Counted from the stretch's first letter, positions 44,201 through 56,116 are shown. The stretch is 64,000 bases of DNA from Closterium sp. NIES-65 (GCA_948144175.1 CANXME010002310.1:219501-283500), one strand, 5' to 3'. Numbers and translations are program-made. Notes: generated from the sequence alone by a model not told the origin.

Positions 44201-46746
44201 ATTTCAGATAACCTTCTCTGCTCCTCTGCTTTCCTTGTTGCCTTTTGAGTCGACTCAAAAGTCACCTCCTCTTGTCGTCAAGTATATCAGACAACCTTCT
44301 CTGCTCCTCTGCTTTCCTTGTTGCCCGTCCAGATCCTGTTTTCCCGCTTCTCATCCCTTCTCATTCCACCGCACCTCTCTTTCCCTTTTTCTTCCATCTG
44401 ATTTCCCTCTGCTCGCTCCTTTTGAGTCGACTCAAAAGCCAACCCGCCCCTGTCGTCCCCTGTCCCTCCTTTTGAGTCGACTCAAAAGTCTGCTGTTGCG
44501 ACTCAAAAGTCTGCTGTTGCGACTCAAAAATCTGCTGTTGCGACTCAGAAGTCATTTCCTTTTTCCCCGCTGATTTCCCTCTGCTCGCTCCTCTGCCTCC
44601 TCCCTCCCCCCCCCTTACACCAGTGAGCCGCACATGCACTCCATGCCAGCCATAGCAGTGCATCCCAACGAGGCGTGGGTGGCAGCATATATGGAGAGCC
44701 AAAGGCCCATCCTTCTCATCCCCCTCTCTGCTTTCCCTTCTGCTTGCCCTCTCCCTCACACCAGCGAACCACACATGCACTCCATGCCAGCCATAGCAGT
44801 ATCCCAACAAGGCATGTGTGGCAGCATGCATGTGTGAAGCCAAGGACTGTCTTTTCATCCTTCCCCCTTGCACGCCCCTTCCTCTCCCTCTCTACTCCCT
44901 TCCCCCCCACACCAGTGAGCCGCACATGCACTCTATGCCAGCCATAGCAGTGCATCCCAACAAGGCGTGGGTGGCAGCTCAATCCCTGGACAACCAGATC
45001 ATCGTATACGGTGCTAAGGACCGGTTCCGGCTCAACAGGAAGAAGCGTTTCGCAGGCCACATCATTGCAGGATACGCCTGCCAGGTGGGTGGTGTGAAGA
45101 GGAGATTGGCCAGGTGGGGAGGGGGCCTTGCAGGGCTCTGGTATAGGGCTCGGGGGGACACAGACATAGGGGGCGATGGGGTGGGCTGGCAGGCAGCTCA
45201 ATCCCTGGACAACCAAATCATTGTGTATGGTGCTAAGGACCGGTTCCGGCTGAACAGGAAGAAGCGGGTTCGCAGGCCACATCATTGGGGGATACGCCTG
45301 CCAGGTGGGTAGAGTAGAGCGGGCATTGGGGGGACAGGCATTGGAGGAAGATTCATAGGGGGATAGGCTTGGGGACAGTGGAAGCTCAATGCTTGGACAG
45401 CTCGATCATTGTACATGGTGCTAAGGGCCGGTTCCGGCTGAACTGCAAGAGGCGGTTTGCAGGCCACAGCATTACAGGATATGCATGCCAGGTGGGTTGT
45501 GGGGGCCGGCTCGTGGGGGCAGGCTCGTGGGGGCAGGCTCGTGGGGGCAGGCTCGTGGGGGCAGGCTCGTGGGGGCCGGCTCGTGGGGGCCGGCTCGTGG
45601 GGGCAGGCTGGTGGAGCAATGATGGCTTGTTTGGTTTGGTGCATCCTCACCCCCCCGTGACCAGGTCAGCTTTTCTCCAGATGCTCGATTCATAATGTCT
45701 TTTGAGGCGCCTCAAAAGTTTTCTCCAGATGCTCGATTCATAATGTCGGGCGACGGCGACGGCAAGCTGTGGCTTTGTGTGGTTATTTGTCACTTTCTTC
45801 CATTCAACCCCCACCTGTTACCCCCACTCTCTCACACGCCACCTGGTGAATTTCTCTCGCGACAGCCGGTTCATAACGTCGGGGGATGGAGAGGGCAAGC
45901 TGTGGTTCTGAGCGCCGCACCCACAAAGTGACTTTTGAGTCAGAACCACCCACAGAAAAGTCACCTCTGAGCGCCGCACCCACACCCACCCTAACCCCAA
46001 CCCCCCCACCGCACCCCCACACGCCACCAGGTGAACTTCTCTCCGGACAGCCGGTTCATAATGTCGGGCGACGGAGAGGGCAAGCTGTGGTTCTGAATGG
46101 CTCATTCCTTCCATGCACAACCCCACCCACCCTAACCCCAACCCCCCCACCGCACCCCCACACGCCACCAGGTGAACTTCTCCCCGGACGGCCGGTTCAT
46201 CATGTCGGGCGACGGAGAGGGCAAGCTGTGGTTTTTGGACTGGAAGACATGCAAGGTGTTCTGCACAGTCAAGTGCCACGACTCGGTGTGCATCGGGTGC
46301 GAGTGGCTCTTATGCCTGTCAGCAGCGCCACCAATGGTTTTCAGGAACACCAACACCTACGCCCTTGCCCCTCCCTCCCCCATCCCCTTCCCTCCCCCGT
46401 TCTCCTGTTGGTGCTCGCCTCCCATTTTCCCCCACACCACCAGGTGAACTTTTCCCCGGATGGCCGGTTCATAATGTCAGGGGACGGAGAGGGCAAGCTG
46501 TGGTTTTGGGACTGGAAGACATGCAAGGTGTTCCGCACAGTCAAGTGCCACGACTCGGTGTGCATCGGGTGTGAATGGCACCCCCTGGAGACCAGCAAGG
46601 TGGCCACGTGCGGCTGGGATGGGCTCATCAAATACTGGTCAGTGATTGGTCAAAAGTGTGTGACCTTTGTTACTGTAGGATATGTCTGTTGCTACAGTCA
46701 AGTGCCACGACTCGGTGTGCATCGAGTGCAAGTGGCACTTGCTTGA
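41295..46746 (+). CDS. PRP17: Pre-mRNA splicing factor PRP17/CDC40 (WD40 protein)
   Basis: PRP17 acts in the second catalytic step of pre-mRNA splicing in the spliceosome. Exons: 41295-42751, 43498-43971, 44916-45084, 46444-46746; phases agree and give 800 residues. Exon 1 has the family N-terminus ([34 protein letters not shown]), then a Lys/Glu-rich insert ending in long polyglutamate (about 42285-42395), then [19 protein letters not shown]. The WD40 domain follows: [113 protein letters not shown] and [13 protein letters not shown]. The family usually ends at about this point; here the frame runs about 37 residues further, or ends earlier through a later copy (KYW then TGA at 46797). The charged insert is unusual. 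Confidence 0.92.
42843..42860. repeat. Palindrome, ACGT centre
   Basis: TTTTGAG-ACGT-CTCAAAA with TG/CA extension in the first PRP17 intron. TTCCGGACTTGAAGTGAGTT and GCGGAT(C/T)CAC flank it on both sides. Confidence 0.93.
42908..43497 (+). repeat. Copies of PRP17 exons 1 and 2, one joined without an intron
   Basis: At about 42908-43070 the end of exon 1 ([19 protein letters not shown]) runs directly into exon 2 ([11 protein letters not shown]) with no intron. A further exon 2 copy with its acceptor starts at 43225. The exon used in my model starts at 43498. Confidence 0.85.
44149..44176. repeat. 28-bp perfect palindrome, GCGC centre
   Basis: TTTTGAG-GCGC-CTCAAAA extended by GTGCA/TGCAC. GGGATTCCTCTTGTCGTCAA lies on both sides. 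Confidence 0.94.
44243..44260. repeat. Palindrome, TCGA centre
   Basis: TTTTGAG-TCGA-CTCAAAA, extended by C/G. CTCTTGTCGTCAAGTAT and TTCTCTGCTCCTCTGC lie on both sides. Confidence 0.94.
44420..44437. repeat. Palindrome, TCGA centre
   Basis: Same core. TGATTTCCCTCTGCTCGCTC precedes it and recurs at about 44570. Confidence 0.93.
44470..44556. repeat. Palindrome, TCGA centre, with its right arm amplified
   Basis: A full core at 44470-44487 is followed by a 21-bp tandem repeat, GACTCAAAAGTCTGCTGTTG plus C, starting at 44479, 44500, 44521 and 44542 (the last degenerate). The repeat includes the right arm of the palindrome. Confidence 0.92.
44620..45492 (+). repeat. Copies of PRP17 exon 3
   Basis: 5' copies with acceptors lie near 44624 and 44765. 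The complete copy is 44916-45084. 3' copies with donors lie near 45196-45305 (one extra G breaks the frame) and 45384-45491 (diverged). Confidence 0.85.
45497..45612. repeat. 14-bp tandem repeat, GGGGCAGGCTCGTG
   Basis: About eight units in a PRP17 intron, just after the donor of the last exon 3 copy. Confidence 0.9.
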
Positions 46747-46975
46747 AACCAGCAAGGTGGCCACGTGCGGCTGGGACAGACTCATCAAATACTGGTGAGA
46801 GTATGTTATACGGACTCATCAAATACTTGTTTGTGTGTCCCAAGCATGTTATACTTTGTTACGGTCTAATCTGTGTTGTATCAGTCAAGTGCCATGACTC
46901 GGTGTGCATCGGGTGTGAGTTGCATCCACTTGCAACCGCTAAAGGTGAAGTCTCTCCACTGTACTAATCGAAATT
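45660..46975 (+). repeat. Copies of PRP17 exon 4
   Basis: Exon-start copies lie near 45664, 45718, 45849, 46031 and 46172, each at or near an AG and coding FSPD(G/S)[10 protein letters not shown] or a decayed form; the model uses 46444. 3' copies of the [13 protein letters not shown] segment follow near 46697 and 46885. Confidence 0.85.
45700..45717. repeat. Palindrome, GCGC centre
   Basis: TTTTGAG-GCGC-CTCAAAA, extended by C/G. TTTTCTCCAGATGCTCGATT and CATAATGTC lie on both sides. Confidence 0.94.
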
Positions 46976-48096
46976 GGAAATGTATGTGGCATGGCATCTT
47001 GTGTGGAACAGGGATTGACAAACCTTATGCGAAATGAGGGTGGTGTCGACTTCCTTATTTGGCCATATCAAGTTAGGAGTGTGTTGCTTACATTCCTCCA
47101 CACTCTTGCTATTGGAGCTCCAGTCGAGCTCTGCCAAATTGAAATATGCAGTGAGATGCTTTCACTCCTAAATCTTGTTTTTGAAGCTCCAGTTGCTGAA
47201 TCATACTATGGTGCAGTTAAACACTAATTTTGAAGCTGCGTCAGGCGCACACCATGCCATGTAGATGCTACCTTCCATTTGATTGGATTTGCATTTCCAT
47301 GTTTTCCCCACATCTGAGGCTTCTGAAGATTTGTTTTCCAGCTTGTCTCATGTATGTCGCTTTTTTTTTTTTCACCTTTGAAAGTGTAGTGCCTTGCTTT
47401 TCTATTGCACCTGTGTGACTCTGTCACTTGCATATAGATCTCGATTGCTACAGCTACAGTGAGTCGCATGAACCGCGTTCATCAGGAACTTGCATTCCAG
47501 CGAGGCATTTTATGTCGCCGCCGCGCGCCTTATGGGAATGCGCCACCACTGCCAGCAGGAAGTGCAGAGACTACATTCCTGTGCAACCTTGGGAATTGGA
47601 AGCAATTAAAGTTACCCACGTGGAATATAATCCAATAGTGTTACTCCACCTAAGCTGTATGACGCCAGGTTTGGCGAGCAGCCTACCGCCGTAACATCTG
47701 TCCCCTCCGTGCGGTCCATGCACTTTTTCCGAAGACCCGCCTTTTCTGTTGCGCTAGTTCCCGACGAAGACTTCCGCAGCATGAATGTCTGCCTCCCCAT
47801 CCGCGCGCTTAGCTTTCTGGCTCTCCCCTCTTCCAGTTTGCGCTCCGCTCGGGGCGACTCGACTACCCAATCCCACGATATTTTCGTGGCGGAAATCTCT
47901 GGGGAATTCATACCTGGGAACTCCCTGAAAAATCCAGTCGTATTTATTTCGCTGCGCCTTTCTTATCGTCAGTCATTCTTAGAAACGGTTCAGATTTTCA
48001 CCACTAGTAAACCTGTTTTTCGAATTCAGCTTCGTCGTTCTTCTCGTTCGGCCTCTCTGTTCACTTGCTTGACTCCGCTTCAATCGTTTCATCGCC
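46747..48096. other. Spacer between PRP17 and glutamine synthetase
   Basis: The first 230 bases are decaying copies of PRP17 exon 4. The rest holds the glutamine synthetase promoter and leader; no distinctive motif was found. Confidence 0.55.
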
Positions 48097-50576
48097 ATGG
48101 CTTCCACTATTGATCAACTTAAGAACATTCCCATCACAACTGGCGAAGTCATCGCGGAATACGTCTGGTGAGCCTAGGCAAACGCTTGAGAATTCTCAAA
48201 CCAATGTAAGCGTTTGCCTTCTTTATCTGACACTCGTTGAACGTTCTCGATCTTTTTTTCCCGCAGGATTGGAGGATCGGGAATTGATGTCAGAAGCAAG
48301 GCCAGGGTAAGCTTCTCCGCGAAGTTCAGCATCTTATTGCCCATTCAAGTTGCTCAAACTAATCAGCTTTCAAAAAGGGTCAGCTCGTTTCATTTCATCC
48401 GAATTCCGTTTTCGTTTCTTCGTGCAGACTGTGAAGGGTCCCATTGGTCCCGGCGACGTCGCGAAGCTTCCCAAGTGGAACTTTGATGGTTCCAGCACGG
48501 GACAGGCTCCGGGCACAGACAGCGAAGTGATCCTCTAGTGAGTCCCGCCTCCTGTTACAGGCGCCTTTCATTACAGGGGCCTCCCGTTTCTTTGGCATAC
48601 ATCGGCTAATATTAAACCATCCCTCATTCATGCTGCCCTTCCGGCACGTATGCAAAATTCCGACATGACTATCTATCTGGTTTTGGTGCTCATGTGATAC
48701 CTTTTGGCAGCCCTCAAGCCGTGTTCAAGGATCCCTTCCGTGGCGGCGACAACATTCTGGTGAGAAGCTATATGAGTAGGCTTTGACGCGAGCGCTCACA
48801 TATTGATCGCGTGGGCCTGACACACGCTCGTTACTAGCGACCGCTTGTACCAATCGCTTGCGCTGTACACGCTGTGCATGCGAACAGCCACGCCGTCACA
48901 ATCGCTTGGTTTTCTTGAACGCATTTTCTTAAGCGTCTCCACGCATTTTCTTGAACGCATTTTCTTGAACGCATTTTCTTAAGCTTCTTAAGTGGAATCG
49001 TGTAGTAGTACAATCATTTAACATACCCTCTTTTCGCTGTTGCTTTTCCTGTCGTTACTACCAGGTCATGTGCGATTGTTACACTCCGCAAGGCGAGCCC
49101 ATTCCCAGCAACAAGCGCGCCTTCGCAGCTTCTGTGTTCGAGAAAGTCAAGGACCACGAGCCCTGGTACGTCTCGTCTTCCCAACAAGCGTGCTTACTTA
49201 CATTACCTCTAAGCCCTGGAATATATAGGGCTGCCTTTTCCACGATGCCTGTCTTTTCACGTGCCTCCCGTGCCTTTTCCTGTTGATTCACATGCCTCTC
49301 GCATTCACGTTATGTCAATTCGTTTTTTTATGTCCCATTCCCCCGTGCCCAACCCTGCCTCGGCGTCCCGGAACCACCATCGCAGGTTCGGCTTGGAGCA
49401 GGAATACACTCTCCTCAAGAAGGACGTCAAGTGGCCCCTCGGCTGGCCCACCGGCGGCTACCCCGCTCCGCAAGGGCCGTACTACTGCGGCACGGGCGCG
49501 GACAAGGCGTGGGGTCGCGACATTGTCGACGCGCATTACAAGGCGTGCCTGTACGCGGGGATTAACATCAGCGGCATTAACGCGGAGGTGATGCCGGGCC
49601 AGTGGGAGTTCCAGGTGGGCCCCTGCACGGGTATCGAGGCGGGCGATCACCTGTGGATGGCGCGGTATTTGTTGGAGAGAGTGACGGAGATGGCAGACGT
49701 GGTGCTTTCGCTGGATCCCAAGCCGATCGAGGGCGACTGGAATGGCGCCGGCTGCCATACCAACTACAGGTCGGTTTGCTGCTAGTCTAAAGCTACGAAC
49801 CCTTTTCTTTCCCCCTTTCCAAGACAGCTCTCCCTTTCTCTGCCGGTTTCTAGCAAATCTTTTGAAAGCGAGGTTGTTCAATCGTTTCGTTGTGATCGTG
49901 TGTTGGGGTTCTCCCGTGCAGCACCAAGGCAATGCGCGAGGAGGGCGGGTACGATCTGATCGTGAAGGCGATCGAGAAGCTGGGGCTGAAGCACAAGGAG
50001 CATATCGCGGCGTACGGCGAGGGCAACGAGCGCCGCCTCACGGGCAAGCACGAGACGGCCGACATGAACACCTTCTCCTGGGTACGCGACTTTATTTTTC
50101 CTTTCTTTTTCCTTAGCGTATGTCGGTAGCATGATGAGAGCACGCTGTAGCAGTTGGAATGAACGAGCCAATTCTGTCTGCTTACTTCGTGATCCTTCTC
50201 TGTCTCTTCTTCCCTTCCTTTCTTCCCCCCCCCTGCCCCACTTTTACTCCAGGGTGTGGCCAACCGTGGCTGCTCGGTCCGTGTGGGTCGCGACACAGAG
50301 GCGCAGAAGAAGGGTGAGTCGAATTTCTCCTTGCATTCGCGCTCTATTGTGAGCGCATTTCTGAGCACGTAACTCTTGTTTTTTTATCTCGTGGATCAAA
50401 AGCAACAAACTCCTGAAACATGCTAAGAACCACGCTTTACAAAATGTCTCTGGTCATCTGACACCTTTCCAGGTTACTTCGAGGACAGGCGGCCATCGTC
50501 TAACATGGACCCATACATTGTCACGGGCAAGATTGCAGAGACCACCATCCTGTGGGAGCCTACTGGTATGTTCTGA
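48097..50576 (+). CDS. GLN1: Cytosolic glutamine synthetase (GS1)
   Basis: Catalyses ATP-dependent formation of glutamine from glutamate and ammonia. Nine exons: 48097-48167, 48267-48306, 48428-48537, 48711-48759, 49065-49165, 49386-49769, 49922-50081, 50253-50313 and 50473-50576, all phases consistent, 359 residues. Landmarks: [20 protein letters not shown] in the N-terminal domain, [56 protein letters not shown], the ATP/glutamate loop [33 protein letters not shown] and [20 protein letters not shown]. There is no transit peptide, so it is the cytosolic form. Typical GS1 ends at TTILW-x-P; here four more residues follow (TGMF). An alternative is splicing at the GTATGT in the last codons, but no later exon is seen. 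This is one of the least disturbed genes in the window. Confidence 0.97.
48177..48219. repeat. Palindrome, AATT centre, inside a larger inverted repeat
   Basis: In the first GS1 intron. The core (CTTGAG-AATT-CTCAAA type, 48184-48201) lies between GGCAAACGCTT (48177-48187) and AAGCGTTTGCC (to 48219). The arms are one base short of the usual form. Confidence 0.8.
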
Positions 50577-51393
50577 TTTTGTCCATTTGGTTCCCATTCC
50601 ATGCACGTAGCAGCTGCCTTCACTTTGTCCTTAAATGCGTATAATGTTCCTGGGATTTAACGTCTGTCTTCGCCCCGTCTTGCCTATCGTTGTCTTGGCT
50701 GCGCAGCGTAAGCACCCCTCCACACAGAGACGCATTACAGCAGTTGTAGCTTGATAGAATGGGCCTACGGTAGTTAGCAAGGTCCTGTTGACACATGCTT
50801 CTTCCCTTTTGGCGTGCCATGGTATTTATTAAAGTGTATTTATTTCAGCCTCAGCTGTGTGTGCTATGTCATGCATGCAAATTCCCCCCCGGTGGATGCC
50901 ATGACAATCCCTCACCCTGGACTGTCAGGCAAACCACCATTATGATTTGACTATTAAGTTCTGCCTAATGTCTTCCATAGCTTCCTGTTCAGATTTGTAT
51001 AGGCTACCGCTTGTTGCGCCGATCTGGTATCCTGAAGAGCCGTGGAGATATGGCGGGAACCAAACACAACCTGTATGTATGATATTCTTGTGTACGTTCC
51101 TACCAGTATCCTTACTGTATGTTCTACCATAGAAGGCGTGGCAGTATTACTATTACCATGCATGTATCATATGGTTGCCTTGGACATAATAACACTACTC
51201 TACTAGAACATTTTACATACCGTACATCATGTCACATCATCACCTAGAGTCAATGAATCCAGCCTATGACCCCTCACTGCTACTGCCCATGCACCAGGGA
51301 GAACCAAGAGGCAATAACAAAGAACGTGCCTGTGAGCCAATTCACGTCACCAGCCTCCATACTGTCTCAATTCACCACTCGTGCCACTCCTCT
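50577..51393. other. Convergent 3' spacer between GS1 and the secreted Pro/Val-rich protein
   Basis: It includes a second copy (about 51285-51352) of the C-terminal codons of the minus-strand gene ([10 protein letters not shown], then W-FSLVHGQ and a stop). No other gene. Confidence 0.6.
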
Positions 51394-53636
51394 CTACTGC
51401 TGCCCACGCACCAGGGAGGAGAACCAAGAGCCAATAGAAAAGAATGTGCCTGTGAGCCAATTCACATCAAACATCCTTGAGAAAGTGGACGTCAAAGGGC
51501 CCAGAAAACCCATCATCCCCCCCAGCCCCCCTCCTCCTTCCCCACTGCCGCCGCCGCTGCTGCTGCTGCTGCTGCTAGCGGCAGTTGGTGGGGAGGGTAA
51601 CTGGGAGGGCACTTGGGTGGGGAGGTTGCGAGTAGTCGTTGTCGCAGGGAGGACAACTGGCGAATCGCCCGTGGCAGCAGGGCGGGCCCTAGTGGATGTT
51701 GATGCAGGCACAGCAGCAGCAGTGGAAGGGAGTCCCCTTACAGGCGTCGAGACAGGCATGGCTGCAGGGCGGGCCCTAGTGGGTGTTGAGATAGGCATAG
51801 TAGCAACAGCCAAAGGGAGGCTCCTTGCAGGCGTCGAGACAGGCACAGCAGCAGAGGAAGGGCGGCCCTGAGTGGGTGTTGAGACAGGCACAGCAGCAGC
51901 ATGGGGGTTGGCCCTAATGGGTGTTGAGACAGGCACAGCAGCAGCATGGGGGTTGGCCCTAGTGGGTGTTGAGGCAGATACAGCAGCAGAAGGGGGGCGG
52001 GTCCCTAGGGCTGTGCTACTGGTAGCCGAGGGGCTTGACACACCCGCCCTCGCCCCTTCTGCAGATGCAGCCACTGCTCCAGGCGTTGAGACAGGCACTG
52101 CAGAAGCAGGCGAAGGGCGGGCCCCTAGAGTCATGCTACTGGCAGCAGAGGGCCCTGACACACCCGCTGCCCTCGCCCCTGCTGCAGATGCAGGCACGGT
52201 GGCAGGCACTGTTCCAAGCGCTGATGCAGGGACTGCAGTGGCCACTGCTGCAGGTACGATTGCAGGCACGGTTGCAGGTACGGTTGCAGGTACGGCTGCA
52301 GGCACGGTTGCTGGCACAGTTGCAGGCACGGTTGCAGGCACGGTCGCAGGCACGGTGGCAGGTACGATTGCAGGCACGGTGGCAGGTACGGTTGCAGGTA
52401 CGGCTGCAGGCACGGTTGCTGGCACGGTTGCAGGCACGGTTGCAGGCACGGTTGCAGGCACGGTGGCACGTAGGGTTGCAGGCACGGTGGCAGGTACGGT
52501 TGCAGGCACGGCTGCAGGTACGGTTGCAGGCACGGTTGCAGGCACAGCTGCAGGCACGGTTGCAGGCACGGCTGCTGGCACGGTTGCAGGCACGGCTGCA
52601 GGCACGGTAGCAGGCACGGCTGCTGGCATTGTCCCTCGTAGAGACACTGTGCTCCTCACCCCTTGGCTGCTCACTGGCTGACTGACTGCAGGTGTAGACA
52701 GAGGCCCGGTTGTAGCAGGAACCGCAGGTGTAACCGGAGGCCCTGCTGTAGGTGTAACCAGAGGCCCTGCTGTAGGTGTAACCAGAGGCCCTGCTGTAGG
52801 TGTAACCAGAGGCCCTGCTGTAGGTGTAACCAGAGTTCCTGCCGTAACAGAAGCTCTTGGTGTTGCAGTGCTTCGTGCTGCTGCACCAATTTCTGCTATA
52901 ACAGGCGCCGCTGGTGTTAAAGGTGTTCTAGGCGTAACTGGGGCAGGCGTAACAGTGGCCGGTGTTACAGGTGCTCTAGGGGTAACAGGTGTTGTGGATG
53001 TAACAGGGAGTCTAGGTGTTACAGGGGCAGGTGTTACTAGTGGTTGCTGCTTCGCTTGTGGGGAAGCAAGTGGCAACGGCGAACGCGATGATGACGTGGC
53101 GGCCTGGCGGGCGGCAGATGCCGGAGACACCTGACCAGGTGGAGCACGGGGCGCTGCCGCCCGTGCTGCTGCCGATGCTGCCGACGCTGCAGAAGCTGCT
53201 GATGCCGCTGAGGCTGCTGATGCTCGCGATGCAAGCGATGCTGCTGATGCTGGTGGTGGCGGTGGCGCTGCTGTTGCGAGTATTCCTGTGGATGAAGGAG
53301 TTGGGGAAGTGGTTGAGAGCGAGAGACGAGGGGAGTCAACAAACAAGGATGGTGAATTGTTAAGAGGGTGTTGCTGAGAAATGTGAGGGGGGTGTAGGGG
53401 ATTGGACGCAGGAAGGGGTCACTGCAGTAGATAGAGGTCGGGTAAAAAAAACAGTCTGAAGGAGGTCGTTCGTGTGTTGAGTCAGACATGCACAGACAGA
53501 CAGGCAGAAGCATACAAGCTCAAACTATTTCCCCATGAGACGACAATGACGTACCAGTGAAGCTGATAATAACGAGGCAGCACAGAAACACCAGCAGCGG
53601 CTGATGGAAAGGGACCGGGATCCGTGTGTGCGCCAT
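51394..53636 (-). CDS. Secreted Pro/Val/Thr/Ala-repeat protein with hydrophobic C-terminus
   Basis: Not a family I recognise; it resembles cell-wall or mucin-like proteins in composition. Exon 1 53636-53555 encodes [15 protein letters not shown] then the hydrophobic [13 protein letters not shown], a good signal peptide. Exon 2 is 53285-51394; the junction is in phase and gives 657 residues. In order: Ala/Ser-rich start, PVTP-type repeats, a block of LVTPTAGP octads (24-bp units), about 32 PATV/PAAV tetrads (12-bp units), then PVSTP-type repeats. The end is different: a Ser/Gly linker, [20 protein letters not shown] and [18 protein letters not shown], amphipathic and possibly membrane-active. 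The acceptor (CATCCACAG) has a long pyrimidine tract. A TATA box lies upstream. Proline contexts suit hydroxylation and O-glycosylation, which is inference. Confidence 0.72.
52200..52632 (-). repeat. 12-bp coding repeat for PATV/PAAV
   Basis: Units read on the plus strand as GCAGGCACGGTT with variants (GTACGG, GCTGCA, GTGGCA). About 32 units, in frame in the secreted protein. Confidence 0.93.
52690..52835 (-). repeat. 24-bp coding repeat for LVTPTAGP
   Basis: Four to five near-identical units of AGGTGTAACCAGAGGCCCTG plus CTGT, in frame. Confidence 0.93.
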
Positions 53637-53771
53637 CAGACACGCTTTCTCCGCTTGCGTCCCGGTCACGGTCGCTGCGAGCTTTTGGTGAGAATCGCTT
53701 CAGGGAGTAACGGTCAGCACGAACTGGGCAAGAGAGGCGCCTCTTCTCTGACAGCTAAGATGAGAAGACTC

Positions 53772-53779
53772 TTTTTATA
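53772..53779 (-). promoter_or_regulatory. TATA box of the secreted Pro/Val-rich gene
   Basis: TATAAAAA on the minus strand, about 136-143 bases before the ATG at 53636, leaving room for a leader of about 100 bases. Confidence 0.7.
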
Positions 53780-56116
53780 TCCTTCTGCTACGAGGCGTTC
53801 TTAACGTTAGACAGCAGCAGCGGCAGACTCTAAGGCCTTTTGAGTTCTCCACGTAACACCCTAGAGTAGCTCAGCCCAGTATCAAAGCTCGGATCGCAAT
53901 GACTAATACTCACGATAGCCCTGATGACCATCACTCACCCTGGGCCCTTCCTTATAACGAGTAGGCCTTTACAAAGAGCGGCGAAGCACTCCGATCAGGA
54001 ATCCGCACGCGCGATTGATTTCGCTGCTGATTGCTATTAACAGTCTGGATGCGTGGTTTCCAGCCATTGATGCGATCCCCGTCGAGCCGCAAAAGCGAAC
54101 AGATCGCTAGTTCGTCCAAGCCGCTGCGGACACAAGCTGGCGAAATCGGCCGCCGCGAAGAGTGCCGCATTGATTACAGCGGCTTTGTTGGCACGTGATC
54201 GATTGTAACGGATTGAGCCGGTTTGTACTGATATAACTAATCCCCGCACCTCGCACTTCCATTCGCTTTCAACCAATCCTTCGCCTGTCTGCGTCTCATC
54301 AGGCATTTCCAGACAGGCTTCGATCGCCATGGTTGTTGCACTACCAGTGGTCATTCCAACGAACGAAAAGTTCCTGGAAAACCAATTGAGTCGTTCTTAT
54401 GAGAAGTTGTAATCTAGAAGTTGACGAGGCATCACTACCGGAATTCAAGACCGGCGATAGTGCTTTTTTAATCGGGTGGCAAGCGTTCCAGGTCGTGATT
54501 CCAGGCAGGCAGGAAGGCGACAGCTGGCGGCATGGTAGCTTTTCACGACAGTGACAAATGGAGGAGCAAGAGAAGCCTACAACTAATCGGCGTGTAAGCG
54601 ATGAACATACAACATCAAAGATTTCAAGATCCCAACCTCGAGTGTTGCGAGGAGGAGGACACAGCGGAGTCCTGTGCACGGCATAGATTGTATCGAATAG
54701 AGAAAGCCCAGGCAACGGGAAGGGGAGAATAATAAGGTTCAGCCATCGCAGACCAAGGTTGGGGGGGAGCTTGAAATGGCAGTGGCAAGCAAACCTCCAA
54801 GGTTCATACGTGGGATGAAAATTCGAGTGATACGCAGATGTAATCAATCCCATATCACCCCATCCCACGCCTTTTCAGCCCATACCATCCCATCGCATCC
54901 GCTTACTGTCCCATCATATCCCACCGCACCGCATTTGACACCACTCGGTGATGGAGACGCGGGAAGCCCAAAATTACGCGATTCGACTTTGGCACATGGC
55001 GAGATGGGTTTGACAGGGATTGGCACATCTTCTCGGTCGAATGGAATTGGATGGGATTGGTGGCTGAAATGAAACCAGTGCGGAGTGTAGCTGCTGTAAC
55101 TAGGATTTACTGTATTCCATTGGACCCGATATAATGCGATTATGCGACACTCGTTTGGCATCCGGCCGTTTCTAGGGATTGGCCCTTCTGCCACCGAAAT
55201 GTCCATTTTCCCACCATCTCGTTCCTCCACCAGTAGCGAAAACGCATGAGATAGCCGTTATGGTTACTGGCTTTCTTTGTGCTAGGCAAACCACGAGACC
55301 CCTGGGATCGCCGCACTTCGCCAAGCGGTCCATCGCCAAAGCCGAAAATGCCATCTCTTGGACTTTCTCTGGATCGGAGAATCAAGGTGGGTGAATCGAG
55401 GCAGGTAGGTTGCTCAGACGAGAAATCTGTGGGTGGGCATTTCTCCAGGAGGGGAGGCTTGGAATCATCAGCCATACCTTCCCTGCTGTAATTTCTAGGA
55501 GAGAGCTCGCAGCAACACTCATTTCATCGGGGATCAGGATTCAGGCAATCCCTAGGACGCTCAATCAAGTTGTTTTCCTATTTTCTAAGGAATTTCTGAT
55601 CCGTTGGCCTATTTTCTGGATCAGTTACCTCGATCTCGTCCTCCTGAAGCCTGGCCATGGCTCAGGAGCAAGTTGATACCCTAATCCATTAGCAGTGAAA
55701 GGTCGTACCTGTAGTAATCGTTTCCCACTCTGTTCTTGCAGCCAGACATCTGGGATGTTGTGACGGATCATCCCTCTTGCGTGTCGTTACGAAAAACAAG
55801 GCCTTAGCTTGAGCTTCTTAGGGTTCCTGGTCAACCTAGATCTAGTTCCTCGGTCACTATTTTAGTTCTAGATCATTCGCTGGTGCTTCAATACGGGTTA
55901 AACTGCTGCAAAAACCGTCGATTTTTGTAAGTCGCAACGGTCTGTGGTTACGATAGGCATCGCGACTGTCGCATCAGCTGCCTAAGCCACATTAAGCAAT
56001 GTTCTGACTCTTTTCCCCCATTCGCGTCGACTCGACCAGGCTCCTTACTATCTGGCCTTATTCTCGCTTTGCCCTTACTTTCCAATTTTCCCTTAGGTTT
56101 CACAGAAGCAGGCGCC
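53780..56116. other. Spacer before AP-1 mu
   Basis: No supported gene. CCCATCCCA-type low-complexity sequence lies at about 54845-54945, with a loosely complementary TGGGATTGGTGGCTGAAA at 55048-55065, perhaps a decayed inverted-repeat element. A short ATG frame at 54329 (MVVALPVVIPTNEKF) has a good start context but no continuation. Confidence 0.45.

Noticed and set aside
45925-45965. TTTTGAGTC with a distant GAAAAGTCACC
   Set aside because: Arms are separated by unrelated bases; may be a broken copy but cannot be shown.
46697-46797. Alternative PRP17 end with stop right after KYW
   Set aside because: It lacks an acceptor that joins it to the earlier exons; more likely a 3' exon copy.
54329-54409. 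Short plus-strand frame from a good ATG (MVVALPVVIPTNEK)
   Set aside because: 26 codons, no splice continuation and no similarity known to me.
54845-55070. Inverted repeat of CCCATCCCA-type sequence
   Set aside because: Similarity of the two ends is loose and no target duplication was found.
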